Positions 1 to 6,929 of a stretch of 7,948 nt of DNA are shown piece by piece. The stretch's first letter is position 1. Every line of letters starts with the position of its first letter. The notes below the pieces were generated by a model. That model did not search any database. It was not told the origin of the DNA and worked only from the letters and a program-made list of their open reading frames with translations. Location of the stretch: assembly GCA_945870115.1 (NCBI GenBank), contig CAMBRH010000154.1, positions 1 through 7,948 on the forward strand. The letters run 5' to 3'. Position numbers and translations under genes: made by a program. Source of the DNA: Chitinophaga pinensis. Lineage in GTDB: Bacteria; Bacteroidota; Bacteroidia; Flavobacteriales_D; Crocinitomicaceae.

Positions 1-502
1 AACCATAAGAAAGTGAGCCATCAGTTGCAACTTTTGACGCTGCAAAGGCTAAACTTTCACCTGATAATTGTTTTTGTGCCCTTCTTAATGCATCATCATA
101 AGGTTTCATTTCTAAAAATGCTCTTGCAAAATCTTCTTTCGATGGCCAATGATAAACAGTTACCATTGGTAAATTTATTGTATCCACATCCATAATGTGA
201 ATGATTGAATACCTATTTTCAACTAAAGTATCTGGTACGATAAAAGAAGATTGTTTGAAACCATAATAATTGAACATCAAAGTATCTCCTGGCACAACAA
301 CCATCGAAAAATAGCCGTAATAATCAGCAATTGTTCCTCTTCTGGTAGTTTTATCAAAAATAGTTGTAAAAGGCATTTGCGTCAAACTATCACTCGTAAT
401 TACAACTCCCGAAAGTTGAATTAAGCGCACAGAATCTTTGGGTGCTTGAGAAAAAACTCCCAATGAAAAAAAAAGTGACGTTATTAGAATTATTGTTTTC
501 AT
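1..502 (-). CDS. Secreted protein with carboxypeptidase-regulatory-like domain, N-terminal part
   Basis: The frame is open from an ATG at 502 down to the left edge, giving 167 visible residues with the C-terminus missing. It begins with a signal peptide (K2, hydrophobic residues 4-18, ending FSQA), so the product is exported. Residues about 26-95 look like the beta-sandwich CarboxypepD_reg-like fold common in Bacteroidota: an IQLSGVVITSDSL start, then PFTTIFDKTTRRGTIADYYG, a PGDTLMFNYYGFK stretch and an IVPDTL strand. Residues 96-167 (RYSIIHIMDVDTINLP, then WPSKEDFARAFLEM) match, from memory, the usual continuation of this family. Such domains also occur at the N-terminus of TonB-dependent receptors, but the WPSKEDF continuation is not a receptor plug, so a stand-alone periplasmic or outer-membrane-associated protein is more likely. 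Its biochemical role is unknown. It is divergent from the methyltransferase gene across a 115-bp gap. Confidence 0.8.
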   Translation of the reverse strand, partial: MKTIILITSLFFSLGVFSQAPKDSVRLIQLSGVVITSDSLTQMPFTTIFDKTTRRGTIADYYGYFSMVVVPGDTLMFNYYGFKQSSFIVPDTLVENRYSIIHIMDVDTINLPMVTVYHWPSKEDFARAFLEMKPYDDALRRAQKQLSGESLAFAASKVATDGSLSYG

Positions 503-555
503 ATTTGTATTAAAATACAAGTTTAGGTATAAAAAGCTTACAAATTTGTAAATAA

Positions 556-589
556 TTGTTAAAAGGACTTGTATTCAAGGGATATTTTG
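556..589 (+). promoter_or_regulatory. Weak candidate promoter for the methyltransferase gene
   Basis: In the 115-bp divergent gap (503-617), a TTG at 556-558 is followed after 24 bases by TATTTTG (583-589), which resembles the Bacteroidota TAnnTTTG element but is one base short. The methyltransferase ATG lies 28 bases downstream. This is the best candidate I see on the plus strand, but the gap is so AT-rich that chance matches are expected. Confidence 0.25.
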
Positions 590-617
590 TAATTTTAAAT
601 TAAAAAACGGCATAATA

Positions 618-1409
618 ATGAATTATCTAGAAAAAAACAAAGCATCTTGGAACGAAAGGACCAAGCACCACATACATTCTGAGTTTTATAATTTAGATGG
701 TTTTATGAAAGGTGAAACTTCTCTAAAAGAAATTGAATTAGCTTTATTGGGTGATGTAAAAGGAAAATCAATCTTACATTTACAATGTCATTTTGGTCAA
801 GATTCTCTTTCATTGGCGAGAATGGGTGCAAAGGTTACAGGAATTGATTTATCTGATGAAGCGATAAAAAATGCACAAGAAATCAATGAAAAACTAGGTT
901 TAGATGCTACATTTATTTGCTGCGATATTTACGATTTACCCAATCACTTAACTGAGAAATTTGATATTGTTTTCACAACTTATGGCACAATAGGCTGGTT
1001 ACCAGACATCAATAAATGGGCGGAAATTGTTTCACACTATTTGCACGATTCAGGAAAATTTATCTTTGTTGAATTTCATCCTGTAATTTGGATGTATGAC
1101 AATGATTTCAAAGAGATTGAATACAATTATTTCAACGATGAACCAATAATTGAAACATTAACAGGAACTTATGCTGATAAAAATGCACCAATTGAATGCC
1201 AATATTATTCGTGGAATCATTCATTGGGAGAGGTAATTACTGCACTAATGAATCAAAATTTGAATTTAAATTCATTTCAAGAATACGATTTTTCTCCTTA
1301 CGATTGTTTGAGTAACATGATTAAAATTGAAGAAAATAAATACCATATCGAACGCTTTGGAAATAAAATCCCGATGGTTTATAGTTTGGTGGCAGAGAGG
1401 AGAAAGTAA
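618..1409 (+). CDS. Class I SAM-dependent methyltransferase
   Basis: This 263-residue cytosolic enzyme should transfer a methyl group from S-adenosylmethionine; the acceptor cannot be told from the sequence. Motif I is present in the variant form ILHLQCHFGQDSLSLA (residues 52-67), where the usual D-x-G-x-G loop is replaced by HLQCHFGQDS, a form I recognise in one subgroup of Methyltransf_11/25-type proteins. The acidic ribose-binding residue is D77 in VTGIDLS (73-79). A CDIYDLP segment (102-108) fits the adenine-binding motif, and FDIVFTTYGTIGWLPD (115-130) fits motif II and the following strand. The C-terminal half (NHSLGEVITALMNQNL, 200-215, then FGNKIPMVYSLVAER) completes the beta-sheet and is typical of the subgroup. 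No signal peptide or membrane segment is seen. The ATG at 618 gives a normal N-terminus for the subgroup (EKNKASWNERT). pheT follows 105 bp later with its own -7 element, so the two are probably not functionally tied. Confidence 0.85.
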   Translation: MNYLEKNKASWNERTKHHIHSEFYNLDGFMKGETSLKEIELALLGDVKGKSILHLQCHFGQDSLSLARMGAKVTGIDLSDEAIKNAQEINEKLGLDATFICCDIYDLPNHLTEKFDIVFTTYGTIGWLPDINKWAEIVSHYLHDSGKFIFVEFHPVIWMYDNDFKEIEYNYFNDEPIIETLTGTYADKNAPIECQYYSWNHSLGEVITALMNQNLNLNSFQEYDFSPYDCLSNMIKIEENKYHIERFGNKIPMVYSLVAERRK

Positions 1410-1486
1410 AAATGAGTTGTTTTTTGATAATTTTTTGTCCTATAAATTGAAATTAAACAAAGTATATCTATTTCTGATGTTTTTCT

Positions 1487-1494
1487 TAACTTTG
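1487..1494 (+). promoter_or_regulatory. Bacteroidota-type -7 element upstream of pheT
   Basis: TAACTTTG matches the TAnnTTTG consensus exactly and sits 20 bases before the pheT ATG at 1515, predicting a very short leader. I do not see a TTG at the expected -33 distance (about 1461-1467 reads AT-rich without it), so the promoter would depend mainly on the -7 box. The rest of the 105-bp gap (1410-1514) holds T-rich sequence and no obvious hairpin terminator for the methyltransferase gene. Confidence 0.5.
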
Positions 1495-1514
1495 TCTTTT
1501 AATAAAAATTCCAA

Positions 1515-3947
1515 ATGAAAATATCGTACAACTGGTTAAAACAATATGTTGAAACAGATTTATCTCCTGAAAAAATTTCAGAAATACTTACAGAAACTGG
1601 CTTAGAAGTTGATGGCTTTGAAAAAATTGAAGCTGTAAAAGGTGGTTTGGAAGGTGTTTTTGTTGGTGAAGTTTTGACTTGCGAAAAACATCCAGATGCG
1701 GATAAACTAAAAGTTACGACCGTTTCCGTTGGTGGTGAGGCTTTACAAATTGTTTGTGGAGCACCAAATGTTGCAGCAGGGCAAAAAGTTATTGTCGCAA
1801 CTGTTGGTTGTACTTTATACCCAAAACCAGATGAAGCATTTAAAATCAAATCGTCCAAAATTCGTGGTGTTGAATCTAACGGAATGCTTTGCGCAGAAGA
1901 CGAATTAGGTTTGGGAGAATCTCATGCAGGAATTTTAGTTTTAAATGCAGATGTCAAAGTTGGAACTCCAGCAGCAACCTATTTTGAACTAGAAGATGAT
2001 TATGAAATTGAAATCGGTTTGACACCAAATCGTGCGGATGCAATGGGACACATTGGTGTTGCTCGAGATTTAATTGCTTACTTGAATTTTCATCAAGGTT
2101 TAAATTTAGAATTAAAATTGCCTAAAAATGAAAAACTAGTTGCCAAAAGTCAAGATTTAGTTCACACAATTGAAATTCAAGACGCCGAACTTTGTCCAAG
2201 ATATGTTGGAATCAGTTTAAAAGGTGTAAAAATTGAAGCTTCTCCAGCTTGGTTACAAAAACGTTTGAGAATTGTTGGTTTAAGTCCAATAAATAATGTT
2301 GTTGACTGCACAAATTTCGTGATGCGCGAATTGGGAACTCCACTTCATGCATTTGATTGCGAAGCTTTACAAGGAAAAATTGTTGTTAAAAAAGCAAAAT
2401 CTGGCGAAAAATTTACCACTTTAGATGGAGTTGAAAGAACATTGGATGAATCAAATTTAATGATTACAAACGGGAAAAAAAATTTGGCAATTGCAGGAGT
2501 TTTTGGTGGTTTGAAATCAGGAATTTCGGAAAACACAACAAATATATTTATTGAATCAGCTTATTTTAATCCAGTTTCAGTTAGAAAAACAGCTAAATTT
2601 CACGGCTTAAATACCGATGCAAGTTTCCGTTACGAACGTGGAGTTGATCCACATTTAACACAATTTGCTATTGAAAGAGTTGTTAATTTGATTCAAAGTA
2701 TTGCTGGTGGAGAAATTGCCATGGAATTATTGGATGTAAATCCGCTAAAAATAGAAAATGTTGAAGTTGATTTTCGTCCAGCAAAAAGCAATAAAATAAT
2801 AGGAATCGAAATTCCGAATGATTCGATGCGATTGATTTTGAAAAATTTAGACATTAAAATTCTTTCAGAAACTACAGAATCTTGGAAATTAGAAATTCCT
2901 GCTTACAGAGTTGATGTAACAAGAGAAATTGATGTTGTGGAAGAAATTTTGCGCATTTATGGATTCAATTTGGTTTCCTTACCAGAAAAATTAAATACCA
3001 ATTTGATTTTAAGTTCAAAACCAAATTTAGAAAAAATTCAATCGACAATAGCTGAACTTTTGGTTTCAAACGGTTTCCACGAAACAATGAATAATTCCTT
3101 GACAAATTCTGCTTATGTGGATAAATTAGCAGAAGGAATATTAGCAAAAACTGAAAATGTTGAAATGCTGAATCCTTTGAGTCAAGAATTAGATGTTATG
3201 CGTCAATCTTTGATTTTTAATGCTTTAGAAGTTGTTGCTCACAATCAAAACCGTCAAAATCCAAATTTAAGAATCTTTGAATTTGGTAAAACATACAAAA
3301 AAACCGGCAACGATTACAAAGAAAATAAGCGTTTACTTTTAGCTATTTCTGGTGATAAATTTGAAGAACAATGGAATAGTTCGAAAGAAAAATCTAGTTT
3401 TTACACGATTAAAGGAATTGTAAAATCCTTATTTTCTAGACTTGGATTAGACGCAATGTTGATCGAAAAAGGATTGGATTCAACTTTATTGGCTGATGGA
3501 GTTTCATTACATGTTTTAAAAGAGAATTTGGGTGAAATGGGTTGGATTTCAACAAAAATGAAAAAACATTTTGGCATCAAAAATGATGTTTTCCTAGCGG
3601 ATTTAGATTGGGATGCAGTAATTTCTTGTTTGAAGTTTAATAAAGTTGTTTACAAAGAAATTCCGAAAACATTTGAAATGCGAAGAGATTTTTCTTTACT
3701 TTTGGATGAAAAAACCTCTTTTTCAGAAATTGAACAAATTGCAAAAAATGCGGATAAAAAAATATTGAAGAAAGTTTCATTGTTTGATGTATATGAAGGA
3801 AAAAATTTGGAAGCAGGAAAAAAATCGTATGCAGTTTCATTTTATTTCCAAGATGCTGAGCAAACCTTAAAAGATTCAAGTGTTGAAGCGATTATGCAAA
3901 AGATTAGAATAGATTTGGAACAAAAATTGCAAGCACAACTTAGATAG
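1515..3947 (+). CDS. pheT: Phenylalanine--tRNA ligase, beta subunit
   Basis: This is the large subunit of the cytosolic alpha2beta2 enzyme that charges tRNA-Phe; the alpha subunit PheS carries the active site. At 810 residues it is full length (family about 785-810). It starts with the characteristic MKISYNWLKQYVETDLSP. The tRNA-binding OB-fold domain spans about 42-155 (GEVLTCEKHPDADKLKVTTV, CGAPNV, KIRGVESNGMLCAEDELGLG). The B3/B4 editing-domain region spans about 215-395 (SPINNVVDCTNFVMRELGTP, FHGLNTDASFRYERGVDP). The B5 domain spans about 408-484 and keeps its Mg2+ ligands D467, D473, E476 and E477 (RVDVTREIDVVEEILRIYG). The catalytic-like core follows (MLNPLSQELDVMRQSL, 551-566), and the FDX-ACB anticodon-binding domain is at about 713-810, ending in the typical TLKDSSVEAIMQKI. 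pheS is not adjacent: the upstream neighbour is a methyltransferase. The TAG stop lies inside the left arm of a large inverted repeat. Confidence 0.98.
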   Translation: MKISYNWLKQYVETDLSPEKISEILTETGLEVDGFEKIEAVKGGLEGVFVGEVLTCEKHPDADKLKVTTVSVGGEALQIVCGAPNVAAGQKVIVATVGCTLYPKPDEAFKIKSSKIRGVESNGMLCAEDELGLGESHAGILVLNADVKVGTPAATYFELEDDYEIEIGLTPNRADAMGHIGVARDLIAYLNFHQGLNLELKLPKNEKLVAKSQDLVHTIEIQDAELCPRYVGISLKGVKIEASPAWLQKRLRIVGLSPINNVVDCTNFVMRELGTPLHAFDCEALQGKIVVKKAKSGEKFTTLDGVERTLDESNLMITNGKKNLAIAGVFGGLKSGISENTTNIFIESAYFNPVSVRKTAKFHGLNTDASFRYERGVDPHLTQFAIERVVNLIQSIAGGEIAMELLDVNPLKIENVEVDFRPAKSNKIIGIEIPNDSMRLILKNLDIKILSETTESWKLEIPAYRVDVTREIDVVEEILRIYGFNLVSLPEKLNTNLILSSKPNLEKIQSTIAELLVSNGFHETMNNSLTNSAYVDKLAEGILAKTENVEMLNPLSQELDVMRQSLIFNALEVVAHNQNRQNPNLRIFEFGKTYKKTGNDYKENKRLLLAISGDKFEEQWNSSKEKSSFYTIKGIVKSLFSRLGLDAMLIEKGLDSTLLADGVSLHVLKENLGEMGWISTKMKKHFGIKNDVFLADLDWDAVISCLKFNKVVYKEIPKTFEMRRDFSLLLDEKTSFSEIEQIAKNADKKILKKVSLFDVYEGKNLEAGKKSYAVSFYFQDAEQTLKDSSVEAIMQKIRIDLEQKLQAQLR

Positions 3948-4025
3948 ACATCAGGACATTAGGACAAAAAGATTTTAGGACTTCGTATTGTCTTAAAATC
4001 TTAATATCCTAATGTCTTAATGTCC
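3946..4025. repeat. 80-bp imperfect inverted repeat built from an 8-bp tandem unit
   Basis: Two 36-base arms (3946-3981 and 3990-4025) flank an 8-base loop (TTCGTATT). I count 29 of 36 Watson-Crick matches, and two of the seven mismatches are G-U wobbles on the plus-strand RNA. Each arm is itself about 4.5 head-to-tail copies of an octamer close to RGAYATTA. The left arm begins within the TAG stop of pheT. No T-run follows the right arm, so it is not a classical intrinsic terminator, although a hairpin this size at a gene end could still end transcription or protect the pheT mRNA 3' end. The form (periodic arms, intergenic, abutting a stop codon) suggests a dispersed REP-like element; other copies would be needed to show that and none is seen in this window. 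Confidence 0.8.
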
Positions 4026-4057
4026 AAATTAATGAGTACATTTAAAAAAAATTAAAC

Positions 4058-4723
4058 ATGAAAACATTCCTATTTTCCCTATTTGCAATAAGTTTAATAA
4101 ACTTGAGTTTTTCGCAAGAAATTAAATTGTCAGAAGAAAGTCAATTTTTTAACATTGGCTCAAAAAACGCCATTGTGGTTTCAATTCCTTACGGAGTAAA
4201 AGATATTGTTGAGAAAGAATTGAAGCGTGAATTGAAAGATTGGGATGGCAAATACGATTCGGGAAAGGGTGAATTTTTTACGCTCCAAGCATCTACAAAA
4301 GCAATGGGAGGAAAACCTTTTGATGCTTATGCGAAAATCATTGTTGAATCAGATAATTCCATGAAAGTTGCTTTTGCAATTGATTTAGGTGGCGCTTTTT
4401 TGTCTAGTCGTGAACATGGAGTTCAATATAAAGCCATGAGCGAAATGATCAAAGATTTTGCTAAAAAAGCTTCATTAGCTTGTATTGACGAAGAATTGGA
4501 TATTGAAAACAAAGTACTTTCTGGTCTTGAAAAAGATTTACGTTCACTTGAGAAAGATAAAGAAAAACTAGCTGAAGATATCGAGGATTATAAGAAAAAA
4601 ATCCTTGAAGCAGAACGTAAAACTGAAACAAACATTAAGGAACAAGAAAAAAATAAAGATTCAATCAAAAAGCAAGTTGAAAAATTAGCTGAAGTTGAGA
4701 AGAAAAAGAAGAGTTTGAAGTGA
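4058..4723 (+). CDS. Exported protein with C-terminal coiled coil, function unknown
   Basis: This 221-residue protein opens with a clear signal peptide (MKTFLFSLFAISLINLSFSQ, cleavage likely near residue 20), so it acts in the periplasm or at the envelope. Residues about 21-140 form a compact domain with the segments NAIVVSIPYGVKDIVEKELK (37-56), GKGEFFTLQAS (69-79), FDAYAKIIVESD and FAIDLGGAFLSSREH (106-120). Residues about 141-221 are a long, charged heptad-like helix rich in E and K (LEKDLRSLEKDKEKLAEDIE and onward), almost certainly a coiled coil. I recognise the LGGAFLSS core plus coiled coil as a recurring, uncharacterised Bacteroidota protein, but know no function. The ATG is the only start that gives a signal peptide. 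Its TGA stop overlaps the GTG start of the next gene by four bases, so the two are probably made together, possibly as partners. Confidence 0.85.
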   Translation: MKTFLFSLFAISLINLSFSQEIKLSEESQFFNIGSKNAIVVSIPYGVKDIVEKELKRELKDWDGKYDSGKGEFFTLQASTKAMGGKPFDAYAKIIVESDNSMKVAFAIDLGGAFLSSREHGVQYKAMSEMIKDFAKKASLACIDEELDIENKVLSGLEKDLRSLEKDKEKLAEDIEDYKKKILEAERKTETNIKEQEKNKDSIKKQVEKLAEVEKKKKSLK

Positions 4724-5316
4724 AAATTTTCTTAGTTTTTATTTATTGTTGTATTGGCAATTTTCTTTTTTCACAGATAAAAAGTATAAAATACGATTTT
4801 TCTTTTCCTTCAAGTTATTCAGAAATTAAAACAAAAGAAATTAATTATTTTATTAATTCAGATGTAAAATTTATTGAGCTCGTACAATTAATTCCATATT
4901 GTGAGAAAATTGATTCTACTTTTTCTGATTCCTTACAAAAGTATATCGTAAGAAAATCAGACTGTTTTAACGAATCGATTCTAGAAATAAATGATAAATT
5001 GAATGTTTTTGAGCGTGTTTCAAAAATTGATGAAACCCATATTGGTGTACGAAAAAAACTCCAAAAGAAAGATTTTAGATTACTTTTTAAATCTATATTC
5101 GGAGGTGAAAAACCAACTATTTTAAATGTTTGCTATAATCCGAGACACGGTTTATATTTCTACAATAATAAAAAACAATTTTTAGGATTCCTAGAAATTT
5201 GTTTCGAATGTGGAACTATTGATTATACAGTCGGAATTCCAGGTGAAATAGAAATTTCAGAAAAAGAATTTAAAATTTTGAAAGATTTATTTAAAAAGTA
5301 TTCTTTAATTGAATAA
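4720..5316 (+). CDS. Exported protein with conserved CFEC motif, function unknown
   Basis: This 198-residue protein starts at a GTG inside a GTGA overlap with the upstream stop, a standard translational-coupling arrangement; no upstream ATG is available and the GTG gives an immediate signal peptide (MKIFLVFIYCCIGNFLFSQ). The mature part has no other membrane segment. Its most distinctive stretch is near the C-terminus: C138-Y-N-PRH (138-143), LYFYNN, then FLEICFECG (157-165) with C161 and C164 in a C-x-x-C arrangement. The C...PRH...FY...EICFEC pattern is one I associate with small Bacteroidota lipoprotein or periplasmic proteins of unknown role. The cysteines could bind a metal or form a disulphide; nothing here decides between these. 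Residues 172-198 form a short amphipathic helix (GEIEISEKEFKILKDLFKKY). It ends five bases before the convergent CxxC membrane protein gene. Confidence 0.75.
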   Translation: MKIFLVFIYCCIGNFLFSQIKSIKYDFSFPSSYSEIKTKEINYFINSDVKFIELVQLIPYCEKIDSTFSDSLQKYIVRKSDCFNESILEINDKLNVFERVSKIDETHIGVRKKLQKKDFRLLFKSIFGGEKPTILNVCYNPRHGLYFYNNKKQFLGFLEICFECGTIDYTVGIPGEIEISEKEFKILKDLFKKYSLIE

Positions 5317-5330
5317 GCAATTTACTTTTT
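5293..5330. terminator. Possible bidirectional terminator between convergent genes
   Basis: AAAAAGTA (5293-5300) and TACTTTTT (5323-5330) are a perfect 8-bp inverted repeat with a 22-base loop, spanning the ends of both convergent genes (stops at 5316 and 5322). The A-tract/T-tract design would give a U-rich 3' arm on either strand. The stem holds only one G-C pair and the loop is long, so stability is doubtful. Confidence 0.35.
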
Positions 5331-5564
5331 CAAAAAAACCATTCGCAACACAGCTAATATTTTTTTTCTAAAAAGAAATAAAATCAAAATATAAGGAATA
5401 ATCATTAAGTATAAAATTCCAGAATTGATGTTTGTTCCAAAAGATGATTCATCCATTTCTGCTCCTTGTTCAGCCAAAAGCTTGCATTGAGAACAACCTT
5501 GAGCAAAAATTTGTTGGCTAAAAGTTAAGATTGTAGCTAAAAAAAGAAGAATTATTTTTTTCAT
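5322..5564 (-). CDS. Small exported CxxC single-pass membrane protein
   Basis: This 80-residue protein has a signal peptide (MKKIILLFLATILTFSQQIFAQ), then immediately a C-x-x-C pair (CSQC, 24-27), a short polar linker (KLLAEQGAEMDESSFG), and the segment NINSGILYLMIIPYILILFLF (45-65), which is a transmembrane helix, followed by a basic tail (RKKILAVLRMVFLKK). The predicted topology puts the CxxC outside the cytoplasm and the basic tail inside. The CxxC plus GILYLM..PY helix is a recurrent small protein in Bacteroidota that I cannot assign a function; a redox or metal role for the cysteines is only a guess. An in-frame ATG at 5618 would add 18 residues, but it overlaps the upstream gene and places a charged stretch before the signal peptide, so the ATG at 5564 is preferred. 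It lies 38 bases downstream of the SPOR gene stop. Confidence 0.75.
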   Translation of the reverse strand: MKKIILLFLATILTFSQQIFAQGCSQCKLLAEQGAEMDESSFGTNINSGILYLMIIPYILILFLFRKKILAVLRMVFLKK

Positions 5565-5568
5565 TTTA

Positions 5569-5576
5569 CAAAGGTA
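5569..5576 (-). promoter_or_regulatory. -7 element immediately before the CxxC protein gene
   Basis: On the minus strand TACCTTTG matches TAnnTTTG exactly and is separated by only four bases from the ATG at 5564. If used, transcription would begin at or within a few bases of the start codon, giving a leaderless or nearly leaderless mRNA. No TTG is seen at the expected -33 distance, so co-transcription from the upstream SPOR gene is an equally good alternative. Confidence 0.4.
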
Positions 5577-5602
5577 AAGAATTTTCTTTATTGAAATTAA
5601 TT

Positions 5603-6832
5603 TCACTTCAAAATCCACGCAGAAACTTGATTTTCCGACAATTTTTGAACCATGTTTTGAGCGTCTGTCGAATTTTCAGCTTTTCCAGCAGAAACACGAA
5701 TCAAACCATTTTCTTGTTCAAATGTATAGGCATCAAATCCTTTTGCTTTTAAGCTAGATACTAATTCTTCTGCATTATTTTGATTGCTAAAACTTCCAAC
5801 AATTATCTGTAAATTTCCTTTCGAAGATTTAATTGAAGTTGCTTTAGAAACATTTTCTTTTTGAATTGAAATGGTTTCTTCAACAGGTAAAGTTTGAGAA
5901 TTTTCTACAATTGGTTCAGCATCTTTTATTTTAACAAAAAACACTTCATCATCAATTTCCATTGAATAAATTTCAACCTCACTTGGAAGAGTTGCAATTT
6001 GTTCGCTTAGTGACTTTTCTTTAGGAAATCTCTCTAATTTCGTTGAAAATTTTTCAACAGAATATATTGATTTTTCATTTTTTTGAAAAGGATTAAAATC
6101 TTTTATTGAAATCATTCCTGATTCTAAAACATCCGTTTTTGTAGGAATCCAAACAGAATAAAAAGCAATTGGTAAAATACATGCTGCTGCAATATATTTT
6201 ATCAATTTTTTACTCGATTTTTGTTTTGGAACTAAGGAAATTATTTTTTCCTCTTCAGAATTTTTAGTTTCCTTTTTACTTTCTTGCTTTTTAATTAAAT
6301 TCGGTAATAGCTGAATAATTGGTGATTCAATTTTCTCTTCAATTTCTACTGAATTTTCAGCAATAATTTCCTTAATTTGAATTTTTGGAGTAGAAATTTC
6401 TTTTACTTCAATATTTTGTTCAGAAACAAAGGTAACTCGTCCCATTCCAAAAGACTGCATCAATAAATTGAAAAAACGATCTTGCTCAAAAAGAATGTTT
6501 TTTTGATTGTCTAAATATAAAAATCCTACTTTATCAAATGAAATTCTTTTTCCGGCATTTAATTCTTCTTGCCAAAATTTAATTTGTTTATCAATTTCTT
6601 GACTAGCAAATTCATAATCTAGTTTGTTTTTTAGTGCATAAGCAGAAATCAACAAACCATCGCTATTTGTCAATTGCTTGTTGAATAAAATTGCCTTTTT
6701 AGGCGCAGAAATTACACCTTTAGAAAAATCAATTTGCGCCTCAGATTGAGTAGCAATAAAACCACCAAACTTTGGTATCACAACACAATTGTTGCGCATT
6801 AATAATTCTCCTATGAGTAAATCTAAATTCAT
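5603..6832 (-). CDS. HU-CCDC81 and SPOR domain membrane protein
   Basis: This 409-residue protein joins a cytoplasmic and an extracytoplasmic domain through one membrane helix. The N-terminus (MNLDLLIGELLMRNNCVVIPKFGGF to about residue 56) fits the first bacterial HU-CCDC81 domain, and about 57-132 (SDGLLISAYALKNKLDYEFA, then KRISFDKVGFLYLDN) the second; these are HU-related folds. A charged low-complexity linker (135-208, many E and K) precedes the single TM helix at about 210-229 (IKYIAAACILPIAFYSVWIP). A long periplasmic linker leads to a C-terminal SPOR domain (about 339-409: LQIIVGSFSNQNNAEELVSSL, GLIRVSAGKAENSTDAQNMV). SPOR domains are known to bind peptidoglycan denuded of stem peptides, as at division septa. 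Whether the HU-like part binds DNA or acts as a protein-protein module cannot be read here. The CxxC protein gene follows 38 bases after the stop. Confidence 0.9.
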   Translation of the reverse strand: MNLDLLIGELLMRNNCVVIPKFGGFIATQSEAQIDFSKGVISAPKKAILFNKQLTNSDGLLISAYALKNKLDYEFASQEIDKQIKFWQEELNAGKRISFDKVGFLYLDNQKNILFEQDRFFNLLMQSFGMGRVTFVSEQNIEVKEISTPKIQIKEIIAENSVEIEEKIESPIIQLLPNLIKKQESKKETKNSEEEKIISLVPKQKSSKKLIKYIAAACILPIAFYSVWIPTKTDVLESGMISIKDFNPFQKNEKSIYSVEKFSTKLERFPKEKSLSEQIATLPSEVEIYSMEIDDEVFFVKIKDAEPIVENSQTLPVEETISIQKENVSKATSIKSSKGNLQIIVGSFSNQNNAEELVSSLKAKGFDAYTFEQENGLIRVSAGKAENSTDAQNMVQKLSENQVSAWILK

Positions 6833-6929
6833 GTTTTTATGCTAACTAAACTACTTACGGTAATTTTAAATTTTTGTTTCGTTTTTTTGAAAAAAAGAAT
6901 AGTTGTTTTAAAATTTTATAGTTCGAGGC

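Noticed and set aside
518..544. Possible minus-strand promoter for the left-edge secreted protein (TTTG at 544-541, TAAACTTG at 525-518)
   Set aside because: The -7 box has a mismatch and the spacer is only about 15 bases, shorter than the usual 17-23; in such AT-rich DNA this is not convincing.
1499..1858. A 119-codon minus-strand open frame under the start of pheT
   Set aside because: It lies entirely opposite the conserved tRNA-binding domain of pheT, and its translation is low-complexity S/T/P-rich sequence resembling no family.
4037..4044. TACATTTA as a -7 box for the coiled-coil protein gene
   Set aside because: It has a mismatch at the key final G and no TTG at the expected upstream distance; transcription through from pheT is as likely.
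5565..5618. Upstream ATG at 5618 extending the CxxC membrane protein to 98 residues
   Set aside because: It overlaps the end of the SPOR gene by 16 bases and puts 18 mixed residues ahead of an otherwise perfect signal peptide; the -7 box also lies inside this extension.
6846..6853. TAGTTTAG on the minus strand as a closer promoter for the SPOR gene
   Set aside because: It mismatches the TTTG core and would leave the ATG within about 14 bases; the TTG-N23-TACTTTTG pair upstream is a clearly better match.
6882..6896. T7-G-A7 stretch as a terminator hairpin
   Set aside because: It is a homopolymer pair with almost no loop and no G-C pairs, lying in the leader of the SPOR gene where a terminator would make little sense.
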